Assembly (NCBI GenBank): GCA_013141115.1
Contig: JABFRP010000001.1
Location: 496,001-560,000 of the forward strand
Source: Ferruginibacter sp.
GTDB lineage: Bacteria; Bacteroidota; Bacteroidia; Chitinophagales; Chitinophagaceae
DNA length: 64,000 nt
Reading direction: 5' to 3'
Position 1 is the first letter of the stretch. Each line of letters starts with the position of its first letter. A model generated the notes under the pieces. The model was not told the DNA's origin, made no database searches, and was given only the letters and a program-made list of their open reading frames with translations. The position numbers were made by a program, and so were the translations under genes. Shown piece by piece: positions 10,276 through 18,154 of this stretch.

Positions 10276-10339
10276 ATACTGAAATGTAATAAATAAATGG
10301 TCTGTAATGTTCAGCAAAGGTATGCCCTAAAACTGAGCC

Positions 10340-10520
10340 CCGCAAACTGCGGGGACAATGATGAGCAGAATAGCCGATGTGGTCCCCAAAATATTCAATA
10401 TTCAAATTTCAATAATCAATATTCAATGAAAACGCAGGCTATAATTCTTTAAGGCTTTATTTTACAAATACAGCGACTCAATAAGCAGTCTTGCCTTTTA
10501 CGGACATTGAATATTTACAG
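10340..10520. repeat. MITE-like intergenic repeat, copy 2
   Basis: This copy lies between hddA and gmhA. The segment 10388-10436 matches 5913-5961 in reverse complement with only a few mismatches. Weaker similarity extends to the outer parts, where both copies have a CTCATCAT segment. It also holds a GC-rich hairpin (CCCCGCAAACTGCGGGG, about 10338-10354). No gene is seen. Confidence 0.6.
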
Positions 10521-10523
10521 GGT

Positions 10524-11540
10524 TTACCAGGTAGTTAGCCCATGCGCTACGAAAGCATATTTTTTTACTTCGCCGCCAAAACTATTTAATGCTTCAATCA
10601 CTTTATTACTACTGTTGCCGGGGCAATAAAATATCATAAAGCCACCGCCGCCGGCGCCGCTTATCTTTCCGCCTGTTGCACCAGCATTTTTTGCAGCCTG
10701 GTAAATGGCTTCAATATTATCGTTGCTGATGTTTTTGGCCATTAGTCGTTTTTGTTTAAATCCGTAATCTAATATTTCGCCCAATTCATCCAGCCTGCCA
10801 CTGAGTAATACTTCTTTCATCATTTGCGCCTGCTCTTTTAAATGGTGCATGGCATTGATGCTGGTTTCGTTTTTGTTGCGTACATTATTTACCTGTTCAG
10901 GAATAATACTGGTGCTTTCTCTGGAAATAGCGGTAAAATATAAAACCAAATTGTTTTCAAGCGTATTTAAATATGCGGCAGGAATGACCAATGGATTTAC
11001 AATTACTTTATCGGCATTATAAAATTCCATAAAATTAATGCCGCCAAATGTTGCGGCATACTGATCTTGTTTGCCGCCTGTTAATTGCAGGTCATTTCTT
11101 TCAATATCGTAAGCATATTGTGCAATTTGGTATTGGGTTAATTGCAATTGCAGCATTTGTTTAAATGCACCCAACACTGCTACCACAAGTGTAGAAGAAG
11201 TGCCCAGGCCAGAGCCTGCAGGCGCATCTACAAAAGTGGATAATTTGAAGCCGGTGGCGGGCATTGCATGATCTTTTTGAAGGCGGTTGTACACACCTTT
11301 CAATAGATCTAATGTGCCATTGATGGGCAATTTATTGGTAAAAGCAAATTCCTGTTTTTCGTTTCTATCCAGTGCCTCAACAATTATTTTATTTTCATTA
11401 AGCAGTTCGATAGTTGCAGTGGCGTACAAAGAAATGCTGGCATTTAGTACTGCGCCGCCAAACAGGTCGCTGTACGGGCTAACATCGGTACCGCCACCGG
11501 CAAGGCCAATACGAAGTGGTGCTTTACTGTGAAAAATCAT
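10524..11540 (-). CDS. hddA: D-glycero-alpha-D-manno-heptose 7-phosphate kinase
   Basis: This GHMP-family kinase of 338 residues phosphorylates heptose 7-phosphate at C1. The N-terminus SKAPLRIGLAGGGTDVSPY is typical. The GHMP ATP loop is PAGSGLGTSSTLVVAVLGA and the C-terminal GHMP motif is GGKISGAGGGGFMIFYC. The pathway context (gmhA, gmhB and hddC immediately downstream) fixes the role better than the sequence alone, because fucose kinase-like GHMP proteins look similar. Together the four genes make GDP-D-glycero-alpha-D-manno-heptose, used in S-layer or surface glycans. Confidence 0.9.
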   Translation of the reverse strand: MIFHSKAPLRIGLAGGGTDVSPYSDLFGGAVLNASISLYATATIELLNENKIIVEALDRNEKQEFAFTNKLPINGTLDLLKGVYNRLQKDHAMPATGFKLSTFVDAPAGSGLGTSSTLVVAVLGAFKQMLQLQLTQYQIAQYAYDIERNDLQLTGGKQDQYAATFGGINFMEFYNADKVIVNPLVIPAAYLNTLENNLVLYFTAISRESTSIIPEQVNNVRNKNETSINAMHHLKEQAQMMKEVLLSGRLDELGEILDYGFKQKRLMAKNISNDNIEAIYQAAKNAGATGGKISGAGGGGFMIFYCPGNSSNKVIEALNSFGGEVKKYAFVAHGLTTW

Positions 11541-11578
11541 GAATGCAAAATTGTTAATATACTAATAGAAAAGTGAGG

Positions 11579-12715
11579 TTATTTTTTTGAAAGCGTTAGA
11601 ATTGCGTAAACAAGTTTAAACCAACTATATTTTTGTTTTTCTTCAATAAGTTTAGGAAGATAATGCCCTATAGGTAAAGTAAAGTAATTAATAATATTCT
11701 CCGCAATTGACTCAGCATTCGGTTCTGCTATCAAACCAGCTAAATTACCTGCAAGCATAACAGGGAGGGCTCCAACATTTGTAACAATTGTTGGTATCTC
11801 AAAATGAAAAGCTAAAGGTGTTACTCCACTTTGCGTTGCATTTCTATACGGCTGTACCACTACATCTGCTGCGCAGAAATAATATTTTACCTCACTGTCA
11901 GAAATAAAATGTGTGTGTAAAATGAGATTTTCTTTAATGCCTAATTTTTCAATTTGGATGTCATACTTTTTTTTGTCCTCATAAAATTCACCAGCAACTA
12001 AAACTTTGAAATTGAAATTTGAATATTCTTTATCCTTCAAGATTTTCACAGCGTCCAAAAGGATATCAAGCCCCTTATAGTTTCTAATAAAACCAAAAAA
12101 CAATATGATAAACTCATTATCGTTAATTCCCAATTTTTTTCTCGCAATTTCTTTTGAAATTTTTTCGCCAAAATTATCATACAAAGGATGCAATACCATT
12201 TGTGCAGGTTTGTCCTTGGTAAATAAGCGCAGGTCGGATAATACTTTTTCGCTCATTACCACAAAAGCATCAACAGGATTTACAAAATATTTGGTAAAGG
12301 GTTTATCGCCAAAACGTTTTTCGTGAGGGATAACATTATCTGCAATACAAACTATTTTGCTATGCTTATTTTTTTTTGCAATGCGTAAAATTGTTCCTAA
12401 GCAAGGCCCCATCAAAGGCAGCCAGTAACGCACTACAATAAGATCAGCTTTTTCTTTTTTTAAACGATAGCCAACTTTTATCCAGTTAAAGGGATTGATG
12501 GAATTGATACACACTTTTATATTCAGGTCTTTGGGTGCAGGCTCTTCAGAATATTGCGATGTGCCGGGAAAAATAAAAGAAGGGTATTGTAAAGAGAATG
12601 TATAGATGCTGGTGTCAAATCCTTCCTGCATAAATTGCCTGGCTAACCGTTCGTTAAAAGTTGCCATACCACCGCCACGTAAAGGGTGAGCCGGGCCAAT
12701 AATAATTACTTTCAT
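11579..12715 (-). CDS. Glycosyltransferase family 4
   Basis: This 378-residue GT-B transferase has the N-terminal GPAHPLRGGGMATFNERLAR loop and the C-terminal donor domain with FFGFIRNYKGLDILLDA. The acceptor/donor site QSGVTPLAFHFEIPTIVTNV takes the place of the usual E-x7-E motif, with a Glu only in the second position. It acts at the cytoplasmic face and adds a sugar to a surface glycan precursor; donor and acceptor are not readable. It starts 2 bp after the GT2 gene and is followed by hddA, so it probably belongs to the same glycan assembly unit and may use GDP-heptose (inference). Confidence 0.82.
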   Translation of the reverse strand: MKVIIIGPAHPLRGGGMATFNERLARQFMQEGFDTSIYTFSLQYPSFIFPGTSQYSEEPAPKDLNIKVCINSINPFNWIKVGYRLKKEKADLIVVRYWLPLMGPCLGTILRIAKKNKHSKIVCIADNVIPHEKRFGDKPFTKYFVNPVDAFVVMSEKVLSDLRLFTKDKPAQMVLHPLYDNFGEKISKEIARKKLGINDNEFIILFFGFIRNYKGLDILLDAVKILKDKEYSNFNFKVLVAGEFYEDKKKYDIQIEKLGIKENLILHTHFISDSEVKYYFCAADVVVQPYRNATQSGVTPLAFHFEIPTIVTNVGALPVMLAGNLAGLIAEPNAESIAENIINYFTLPIGHYLPKLIEEKQKYSWFKLVYAILTLSKK

Positions 12716-12717
12716 AA

Positions 12718-13662
12718 TTATTGCAGCCCTTTTTTGTCTTCAATCAAATAATTATTTCGCTCCGAAGAATTTCTTGCAATAAGTTCGCCGATAAAGCCTG
12801 CTAAAAATAATTGCGAACCAATTATCATAACCGCTAAAGCAATGTAAAATGTGGGGCGGTTGGTAATGGTAAAATCAAAATCCATCAGTTTACATATAAT
12901 TAGATAAATGCTGAAACATAAGCCAATAAAAAAGCAAATGCTACCCCACAAGCCAAAAAAATGCATGGGCCTTTTACCAAATTTGCCTACAAATGTTATG
13001 GAAAATAAATCGAGAAAACCATTTACAAAACGCTCCCAGCCAAATTTGGTAATACCATATTTTCTGGCACGGTGTTCCACCACTTTTTCTCCAATTTTTC
13101 TAAAGCCTGCCCATTTGGCCAGTACCGGAATATAGCGGTGCATTTCGCCATATACTTCAATACTTTTTACCACTTTCTTTTTGTACGATTTAAGGCCGCA
13201 ATTAAAATCGTGCAATTTGATACCAGAACTTTTTCTTGCCGCAGCATTAAATAATTTAGAAGGAATATTTTTGGTTAGGGTATTATCGTAACGTTTTTTC
13301 TTCCAGCCGCTTACCATATCAAATCCATCTTCAACAATCATTTTCCGCAGTTCAGGAATTTCATCCGGACTATCCTGCATATCAGCATCCATTGTAATAA
13401 TTACATCGCCTTGTGCTGCTTTAAAACCTTCGTTCAATGCTGCACTTTTGCCATAATTGCGTTGAAATTTTATGCCTTTTAAATTGCTGTTGCCATTGCG
13501 TAGTTGTTCAATTATAGCCCAGCTTTCATCAGTGCTGCCATCATCAATCATTATCACTTCGTAAGAATAATTATTGGCAAGCATCACCCTTTCAATCCAG
13601 GCGCAAAGTTCAGGTAAAGATTCTTCTTCGTTAAACAGCGGTATTACAATTGATAAATCCAT
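12718..13662 (-). CDS. Glycosyltransferase family 2, polyprenyl-phosphate type
   Basis: This 314-residue protein has the GT2 fold: LSIVIPLFNEEESLPEL at the N-terminus, MIDDGSTD and MDADMQDSPDEIPE as the metal-binding acidic motifs. Two C-terminal membrane helices follow at about 235-258 and 270-295. This is the layout of DPM1/GtrB-type enzymes, which move a sugar onto polyprenyl phosphate at the inner membrane. It precedes the GT4 gene by 2 bp and sits in the heptose/glycan cluster. The transferred sugar is unknown. Confidence 0.85.
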   Translation of the reverse strand: MDLSIVIPLFNEEESLPELCAWIERVMLANNYSYEVIMIDDGSTDESWAIIEQLRNGNSNLKGIKFQRNYGKSAALNEGFKAAQGDVIITMDADMQDSPDEIPELRKMIVEDGFDMVSGWKKKRYDNTLTKNIPSKLFNAAARKSSGIKLHDFNCGLKSYKKKVVKSIEVYGEMHRYIPVLAKWAGFRKIGEKVVEHRARKYGITKFGWERFVNGFLDLFSITFVGKFGKRPMHFFGLWGSICFFIGLCFSIYLIICKLMDFDFTITNRPTFYIALAVMIIGSQLFLAGFIGELIARNSSERNNYLIEDKKGLQ

Positions 13663-13750
13663 GGTTTATATTTTTGAGCCAGGTATTTGTGTTTATTATA
13701 AACTACATTCACTTCAGCACATTCAGGCAAAGCGGTCTCTTATTTTAAGG

Positions 13751-14242
13751 TCAATTTTTTTTAGTTGCGCTAAGAAAGCCAGCTGCAACAAGTGTAATTA
13801 ATGCACCAATAAACAGGTAGCCTAAAATAGCTCCCATGATATATCCCGGTAAAAAGAATTTTTTAGCCGCAGCAATTCTATTCTCAATATCCAATGGTGT
13901 AATATCTTTCATCGTTACCAGTTCAGCTCTCATTAATGTAGCCATTTGTTCCTTTAATTCGGGATGCAGTAAAATAAAGATCAATGTAAATAAAACCATC
14001 ATCAATGTTACTACAATAAAGCACTTAAATCCTTCTGCAAAATATTGTTTAAAGGTTGCGGTATTATCAGTTTCTTTTTTAAAAGCAAACATTGCCCATA
14101 ATATACCTGCCACATAAGTGCTGTAAGTAATGTACTGCAATTGATTATCAAATCCTTTTTTTACAAGGTAAATGCAAATGGAAATAATGATCATCATTGT
14201 TCCGGTAATTAATCCTTTGCTTTTTGCCGAAATACTTTTCAT
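13751..14242 (-). CDS. DUF4199 family membrane protein
   Basis: This 163-residue protein has four predicted membrane helices (about 10-28, 35-52, 72-95 and 135-160), the normal layout of the DUF4199 family, which is common in Bacteroidota and has no assigned role. The amphipathic stretch ELKEQMATLMRAELVTMKDIT between helices 3 and 4 is typical. It starts 2 bp after the dihydroorotase-like gene and is followed by the GT2 gene, an order I believe recurs in related genomes. Confidence 0.8.
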   Translation of the reverse strand: MKSISAKSKGLITGTMMIIISICIYLVKKGFDNQLQYITYSTYVAGILWAMFAFKKETDNTATFKQYFAEGFKCFIVVTLMMVLFTLIFILLHPELKEQMATLMRAELVTMKDITPLDIENRIAAAKKFFLPGYIMGAILGYLFIGALITLVAAGFLSATKKN

Positions 14243-14244
14243 AC

Positions 14245-15513
14245 TTAATTCAATTCAATTTTACCCTTGTTAATAATACCAATTACTTTTCCTTTTAATT
14301 TTTTGCCCACCAATGCGGAGTTTTTTGATTTTGATTGTATCATCGATTCATCAAACACATATTCTTCTTCGGCATTAAATAAAGTAAGACAAGCTGTTGC
14401 ACCTTCTTTTATTTCAGGCAAAGCAATACCAAATATCTTTCTTGGGTTTACACTCAGCATTTCTACTGATTGTTCAATTGGCCATTGTGCATTAACTACA
14501 GATGAGCCTAATACTCCAAATAAACTTTCCAACCCGATCATGCCATCTTTAGCGTATTCAAACTCACAAGTTTTACCATCCCAGTTTTGAGGAAAGTGAT
14601 GCGATGCAATACAATCCACTGTGCCATCTGCCACCGCTTTTAATAAAGCTTGTCTGTCAGTTTCGGTTCTCAATGGCGGATTAACCTTTAAGTTAGTGTC
14701 GTAATCCTGCATGTTGGTATCAGTAAAAAATAAATGATAAGGTGTTACCGAACAGCTTACATTTATTCCGGCTTCTTTAGCCCGTTTAATATATTCTATA
14801 CTTTTAGCAGAAGATACGCCGGTAAAATGCAATTTACTATCGGCATACTGGGCCAACTTAATATCTCTGGCTACTAAAATTTCTTCTGCAATAGTGGGCT
14901 TGCCGGGCAAACCTAATTGTGTGGAAATGATACCTTCATTTATAAGTCCATTGGCGCCAATACTTTTATCTTCTGGTATTTGTATTAGTGTGCCATCAAA
15001 ACTTTTTACATATTGCAGTGCTTTTAATACAATACCTGCAGATTGAATTGGATTGATACCATCGCCAAAAGCCAGGGCACCGGATTGGTGCATATCATAC
15101 ATTTCGGCCAGCTCTTTTCCTTCGGTATTTTTTGTTACAGCACCAATGGGGTGAATATTTACGGCAAATGATTTAGATTTTTGAACAATGTATTCCACCT
15201 GCGATTTACTGTGTACCACCGGGCTGGTATTGGGTAATACCAGTACATCGGTAAAGCCACCGGCTGCGGCCGCTTTGGCGCCGGTTTCCAGTGTTTCTTT
15301 GTACTCGTGTCCAGGGTCGCCAAAATTGGAGAAAATATCCATCCAGCCAATGCTAACCGAAAGGCCTTCTTGTTCAATTAGCTGGTCGGGCTTTTCACTG
15401 ATCGCATCGTCAATTTTAGAGATGATACCATCAGTTATTAAAATATCTTTAGTGTGTCCGTTAAAAGGAGAGTGGGGGGAAATTATCCTTGCTTGCTTGA
15501 TTAAAACCTTCAT
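14245..15513 (-). CDS. Dihydroorotase-like protein lacking metal ligands (PyrC-prime type)
   Basis: This 422-residue amidohydrolase-fold protein resembles dihydroorotase over its length, but the catalytic ligands are lost. The usual DxHxH reads D59-I-F61-S-N63. The HVS His is Gly in LHFTGVSS. The TPHHL position reads TPYHL. The Asp of the ASDHAPH motif is His in CIASHHFP. Substrate residues such as NPPLR and a C-terminal LFNAEEEYVFD remain. Non-catalytic dihydroorotase homologues are known partners of aspartate transcarbamoylase. A structural role of that kind is likely, though no pyrB is present here. Confidence 0.8.
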   Translation of the reverse strand: MKVLIKQARIISPHSPFNGHTKDILITDGIISKIDDAISEKPDQLIEQEGLSVSIGWMDIFSNFGDPGHEYKETLETGAKAAAAGGFTDVLVLPNTSPVVHSKSQVEYIVQKSKSFAVNIHPIGAVTKNTEGKELAEMYDMHQSGALAFGDGINPIQSAGIVLKALQYVKSFDGTLIQIPEDKSIGANGLINEGIISTQLGLPGKPTIAEEILVARDIKLAQYADSKLHFTGVSSAKSIEYIKRAKEAGINVSCSVTPYHLFFTDTNMQDYDTNLKVNPPLRTETDRQALLKAVADGTVDCIASHHFPQNWDGKTCEFEYAKDGMIGLESLFGVLGSSVVNAQWPIEQSVEMLSVNPRKIFGIALPEIKEGATACLTLFNAEEEYVFDESMIQSKSKNSALVGKKLKGKVIGIINKGKIELN

Positions 15514-15615
15514 GTAAAAAAAGTTGCGCTAAGATAAGATAAGTTGAAGTTTTTAAAGTTGAAATTTTCAATTACTTTTGCCCTCCGGTAAAAAAGGAAC
15601 CCCTGTTTATCATTT

Positions 15616-15689
15616 CGGGATGTAGCGCAGCCCGGTAGCGCACACGTCTGGGGGGCGTGGGGTCGCAAGTTCGAATCTTGTCATCCCGA
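15616..15689 (+). tRNA. tRNA-Pro (GGG)
   Basis: A full cloverleaf can be drawn. The acceptor stem is CGGGATG (15616-15622) with CATCCCG (15682-15688). The D arm is GCGC/GCGC. The anticodon arm is CACGT/GCGTG with loop CTGGGGG, giving anticodon GGG. The T arm carries GTTCGAATC. The discriminator base is A and CCA is not encoded. The last 31 nt (15661-15691) are repeated at 16032-16062 with one mismatch, which marks this tRNA as an integration target. Confidence 0.95.
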
Positions 15690-15703
15690 CACTTTACATG
15701 TAA

Positions 15704-15726
15704 CCCTGCCTCTGGCGGGGTTTTTT
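15704..15726 (+). terminator. Rho-independent terminator after tRNA-Pro
   Basis: CCCTGCC-TCT-GGCGGGG forms a 7-bp stem with a 3-nt loop and is followed by a run of T. It lies 14 nt after the tRNA. Confidence 0.85.
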
Positions 15727-15756
15727 GTTTTTTTATATTTGTGTAAATTTGAAAGG

Positions 15757-16023
15757 ATGATTTGCTATGTTTATTTTTTGTATAGCAACAAGCGGTGCAA
15801 ATTTTATGTAGGCATATCTAAAGATGTTGAAGATAGATTACGCCGGCATAATAATGGCGAAAGCTTAAGTACAAAGAGCGGAGCTCCATGAAAATTGTTG
15901 CACACAATAGTATGCGAAAATAAATCTGATGCAATGCATCTGGAAGCAAAGATCAAGAGAAGAGGTATCAGTCGTTACCTTTCAGATAACAATATTACGC
16001 CGGGTTTTAGCGTCCCGCTTTAA
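15757..16023 (+). pseudogene. GIY-YIG (URI-type) endonuclease with an in-frame stop
   Basis: The frame from ATG 15757 reads CYVYFLYSNKRCKFYVGISK, then DVEDRLRRHNNG, then TKSGAP. A TGA stop (15889-15891) stands where the family has Trp (SGAPWKL). After it come KLLHTIVCENKSDAMHLEAK and IKKR-like sequence, to a TAA at 16021. The GIY-YIG core is intact apart from the stop, so one base change broke it, unless it is read through. Genes of this family often sit beside tRNA genes and share a few C-terminal codons with the tRNA end. The same frame continues past the TAA as GGKVASSNLAIPT over the tRNA copy. Confidence 0.8.
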
Positions 16024-17663
16024 GGCGGGAAGGTCGCAAGTTCGAATCTTGCCATCCCGACAGAACTGGACAAATCGGTTTCATTACCGGTTTGTCCTTT
16101 TTCATTTAAGGCTGAAACGCTGTTCAGTTCAGCTATGTAGCGAAAGACTTCATTTACTTTATCAGTTCGAAACGCCCCGGTTTTACGGTTGTAGGTTACT
16201 CCATCGGGGAATATCAGTTTTTGCAAATTTTCTTTTTGGTTAACATCGCTGGAAGCCCATAGGGACGGGAGTTTCAGGGAAAGTTCCACTGCTTTTGAAA
16301 GAGATGTTGGATGGTTCGAACTGTTGGAACCCACCTGTTCCAGATTTTTTAGAATTTGAGATTTCTCTTCGGCGAACCTGCTGAAAAATTTCTGGTAAGT
16401 TTCTGCTGGCATGGACTTGGTGATGTAGTATTCTTCTTCAATACCGTCAATCTTTTTCTGTATTTCATTCAGCTTTGTTTTCAATGCTTTTTCGTCATCA
16501 GCCTTGCTTGCTTCCAGTTTTGCAAACTCCTTTTTGAGCATAAATAAAAAAGGCTGAACGAGGTGAGGGGCAATAGAATAATCGGATAGATATTCAGTAA
16601 AATGAGTATTAACCTCTTTGGAATTTTTATTGTTACGACAACCCGTAGTACGGCATTTATAGTACCAGATATTTTTGGCCTTAACAATATAGCCGGTGTA
16701 AGCGTTTCCGCAGGAGTCACATTTCATGAAAACTTTCAAGGGAACATTATCGTGTTCTTTCTGATGCAATACACCATACTTTCCACCTGCTGCTGCCCGA
16801 ACTTTATTTACTTCGAGAAATAAATGCTGCGATACCATTTTTTCGTGTTTGCCCTCGATTAACTTTCCTTCCAGCATTTTATTGGAGATGATGCCACAAT
16901 AAAAAGGATTTGAAAAAATCATGCTCAGCTTTTGTTTGTAAATCTTGACACCATAAGATTTTAAGCGGCTGAGTATTTCCTCATTCTTCATTCCTTTAGC
17001 TTTCCATTCAAATGCCTTGCGGAGTTTTTTACCGGTTTCATTTACTACGATTTTCCTGTCCCCTTTACTGCGGTCATCACTCAACCCTTTTTTATCATAG
17101 ATAATATCATAACCCATTGGCGGTTTCACACACCAGATTCCCCGCTGCAGTTTTTCACGGATACCCGCCATAGCCCTTTGCCTCCTTAACTGGTTATCGT
17201 ATTCACTAAAAAGGAATTGAATATTTTGCTGAAAGACACCACCAGGATTACTCGTATCTATTGGTTGGGTAACAGCAATAATGGTAATACCATATTTCTC
17301 ACGGAGGTCTTTGGCTAACTTGATTGCACCACCACCAGTTCGGCTGAACCGATCTAATAAATACACGAGTATATGAGTTACTTTTTTATTTTTTCGTGCA
17401 TAGTCCAGCATACGCTGAAACTCCTTACGGCCATCTGTTTTAGCACTCTCATATACACCGCCAAAATACTCAAGCACTTCAAAGCTCTGGCGGCTGGCAT
17501 ATTCTTCAATGGTCTTACGCTGCCAATCAAGTGATAGATTCGTGTCAAACTGTTCTTTGCTGGAAACACGGGTGTAAACAACGGCTCTGCGTTCATTTGA
17601 TTTGGAGGGAGAAAAGGCAGGCTTTTTTGCCCATTTATTAAACAAGTCAATTGAAGTAGTCAT
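16020..17663 (-). CDS. Large serine recombinase (integrase)
   Basis: This 547-residue resolvase-family integrase has its catalytic N-terminal domain at about 25-170: AVVYTRVSSKEQFDTNLSL carries the active Ser, with LVYLLDRFSRTGGGAIKLA further on. A recombinase domain follows (about 190-300), then a zinc ribbon (CDSCGNAYTGY and YYKCRTTGC) and a coiled coil near 380-430. Large serine recombinases integrate and excise prophages and elements at short att sites. The last codons lie inside the tRNA-derived att copy, so integration fixes the C-terminus. The start overlaps the preceding small gene by 4 nt. Confidence 0.95.
   Translation of the reverse strand: MTTSIDLFNKWAKKPAFSPSKSNERRAVVYTRVSSKEQFDTNLSLDWQRKTIEEYASRQSFEVLEYFGGVYESAKTDGRKEFQRMLDYARKNKKVTHILVYLLDRFSRTGGGAIKLAKDLREKYGITIIAVTQPIDTSNPGGVFQQNIQFLFSEYDNQLRRQRAMAGIREKLQRGIWCVKPPMGYDIIYDKKGLSDDRSKGDRKIVVNETGKKLRKAFEWKAKGMKNEEILSRLKSYGVKIYKQKLSMIFSNPFYCGIISNKMLEGKLIEGKHEKMVSQHLFLEVNKVRAAAGGKYGVLHQKEHDNVPLKVFMKCDSCGNAYTGYIVKAKNIWYYKCRTTGCRNNKNSKEVNTHFTEYLSDYSIAPHLVQPFLFMLKKEFAKLEASKADDEKALKTKLNEIQKKIDGIEEEYYITKSMPAETYQKFFSRFAEEKSQILKNLEQVGSNSSNHPTSLSKAVELSLKLPSLWASSDVNQKENLQKLIFPDGVTYNRKTGAFRTDKVNEVFRYIAELNSVSALNEKGQTGNETDLSSSVGMARFELATFPP
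16032..16062. repeat. Copy of tRNA-Pro 3' end; left attachment site (attL)
   Basis: These 31 nt repeat 15661-15691 (T arm and acceptor 3' side of tRNA-Pro) with one T-to-C change. The site touches the recombinase gene: on the minus strand it encodes the last residues of the recombinase, VGMARFELATFPP. The partner copy at the far end of the element was not found by eye. Confidence 0.75.
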
Positions 17664-17908
17664 GCGGCTTTTGTTTTAGTATGTTGATGTGAGTTTAAAG
17701 ATACAACATATTGATTATCAATTGAATGAATTTTTAATTTACCGAGTTGTTCATAACAAATCGCACTTAATTTTTCAAGAGACTGGATGATTTCAGCGGC
17801 TTCTGTGTCACTATAATGGTCACAACCGGGAAAACTTCTTAGTTGTGCTGCTGTGAGGCTTTTATCAATTGCATTATCAGGCTTATTGGCATTAATGGGA
17901 GTATTCAT
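17660..17908 (-). CDS. Small protein coupled to the recombinase
   Basis: This 82-residue soluble protein reads LTAAQLRSFPGCDHYSDTEA then AEIIQSLEKLSAICYEQLG. It is helical and has no membrane segment. It overlaps the recombinase start by 4 nt (ATGA), so the two are translated together. I do not recognise the family. The position suggests an accessory or directionality factor, or simply a leader gene; neither is shown. Confidence 0.6.
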   Translation of the reverse strand: MNTPINANKPDNAIDKSLTAAQLRSFPGCDHYSDTEAAEIIQSLEKLSAICYEQLGKLKIHSIDNQYVVSLNSHQHTKTKAA

Positions 17909-18017
17909 AGAAAAGGATTTGTGCTCAAAAATTTCAATGAGAAACAGCGATGCAATGCACCTGTGCTTTGTTGCACTTAAGAAATTTATTTATTAATTTT
18001 AGTAAAATATTCAAGAG

Positions 18018-18095
18018 ATGTATGAAACTGAATCTGGCAGGGATAATGGTATTGCATCTGTAAAAGCAAATGCACCATCTGTAGTTGAAGAATAA
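18018..18095 (+). pseudogene. Possible fragment of a DUF1508 (YegP-like) gene
   Basis: A 25-codon frame encodes MYETESGRDNGIASVKANAP and then SVVEE. This resembles the conserved repeat of DUF1508 proteins (GIxSVKxNAP). Stops lie just upstream, so only a remnant is present. It lies in the 240-bp gap between the small recombinase partner and the ATPase gene. Confidence 0.35.
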
Positions 18096-18112
18096 AAATA
18101 TTATAACCACAA

Positions 18113-18154
18113 GAATCAGAAAAGCGGAATCCTTTGATTCCGCTTTTCTGATTC
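18113..18154 (-). terminator. Perfect 19-bp inverted repeat after the ATPase gene
   Basis: Two perfect 19-nt arms (18113-18131 and 18136-18154) flank the loop CTTT. The hairpin begins inside the stop codon of the ATPase gene. The T run after it on the minus strand is short, so it may be a terminator or an mRNA-stabilising hairpin. Confidence 0.6.

Noticed and set aside
18113..18154. CRISPR-like or attachment repeat
   Set aside because: Only one inverted pair with a 4-nt loop, at a gene end; a hairpin terminator explains it.
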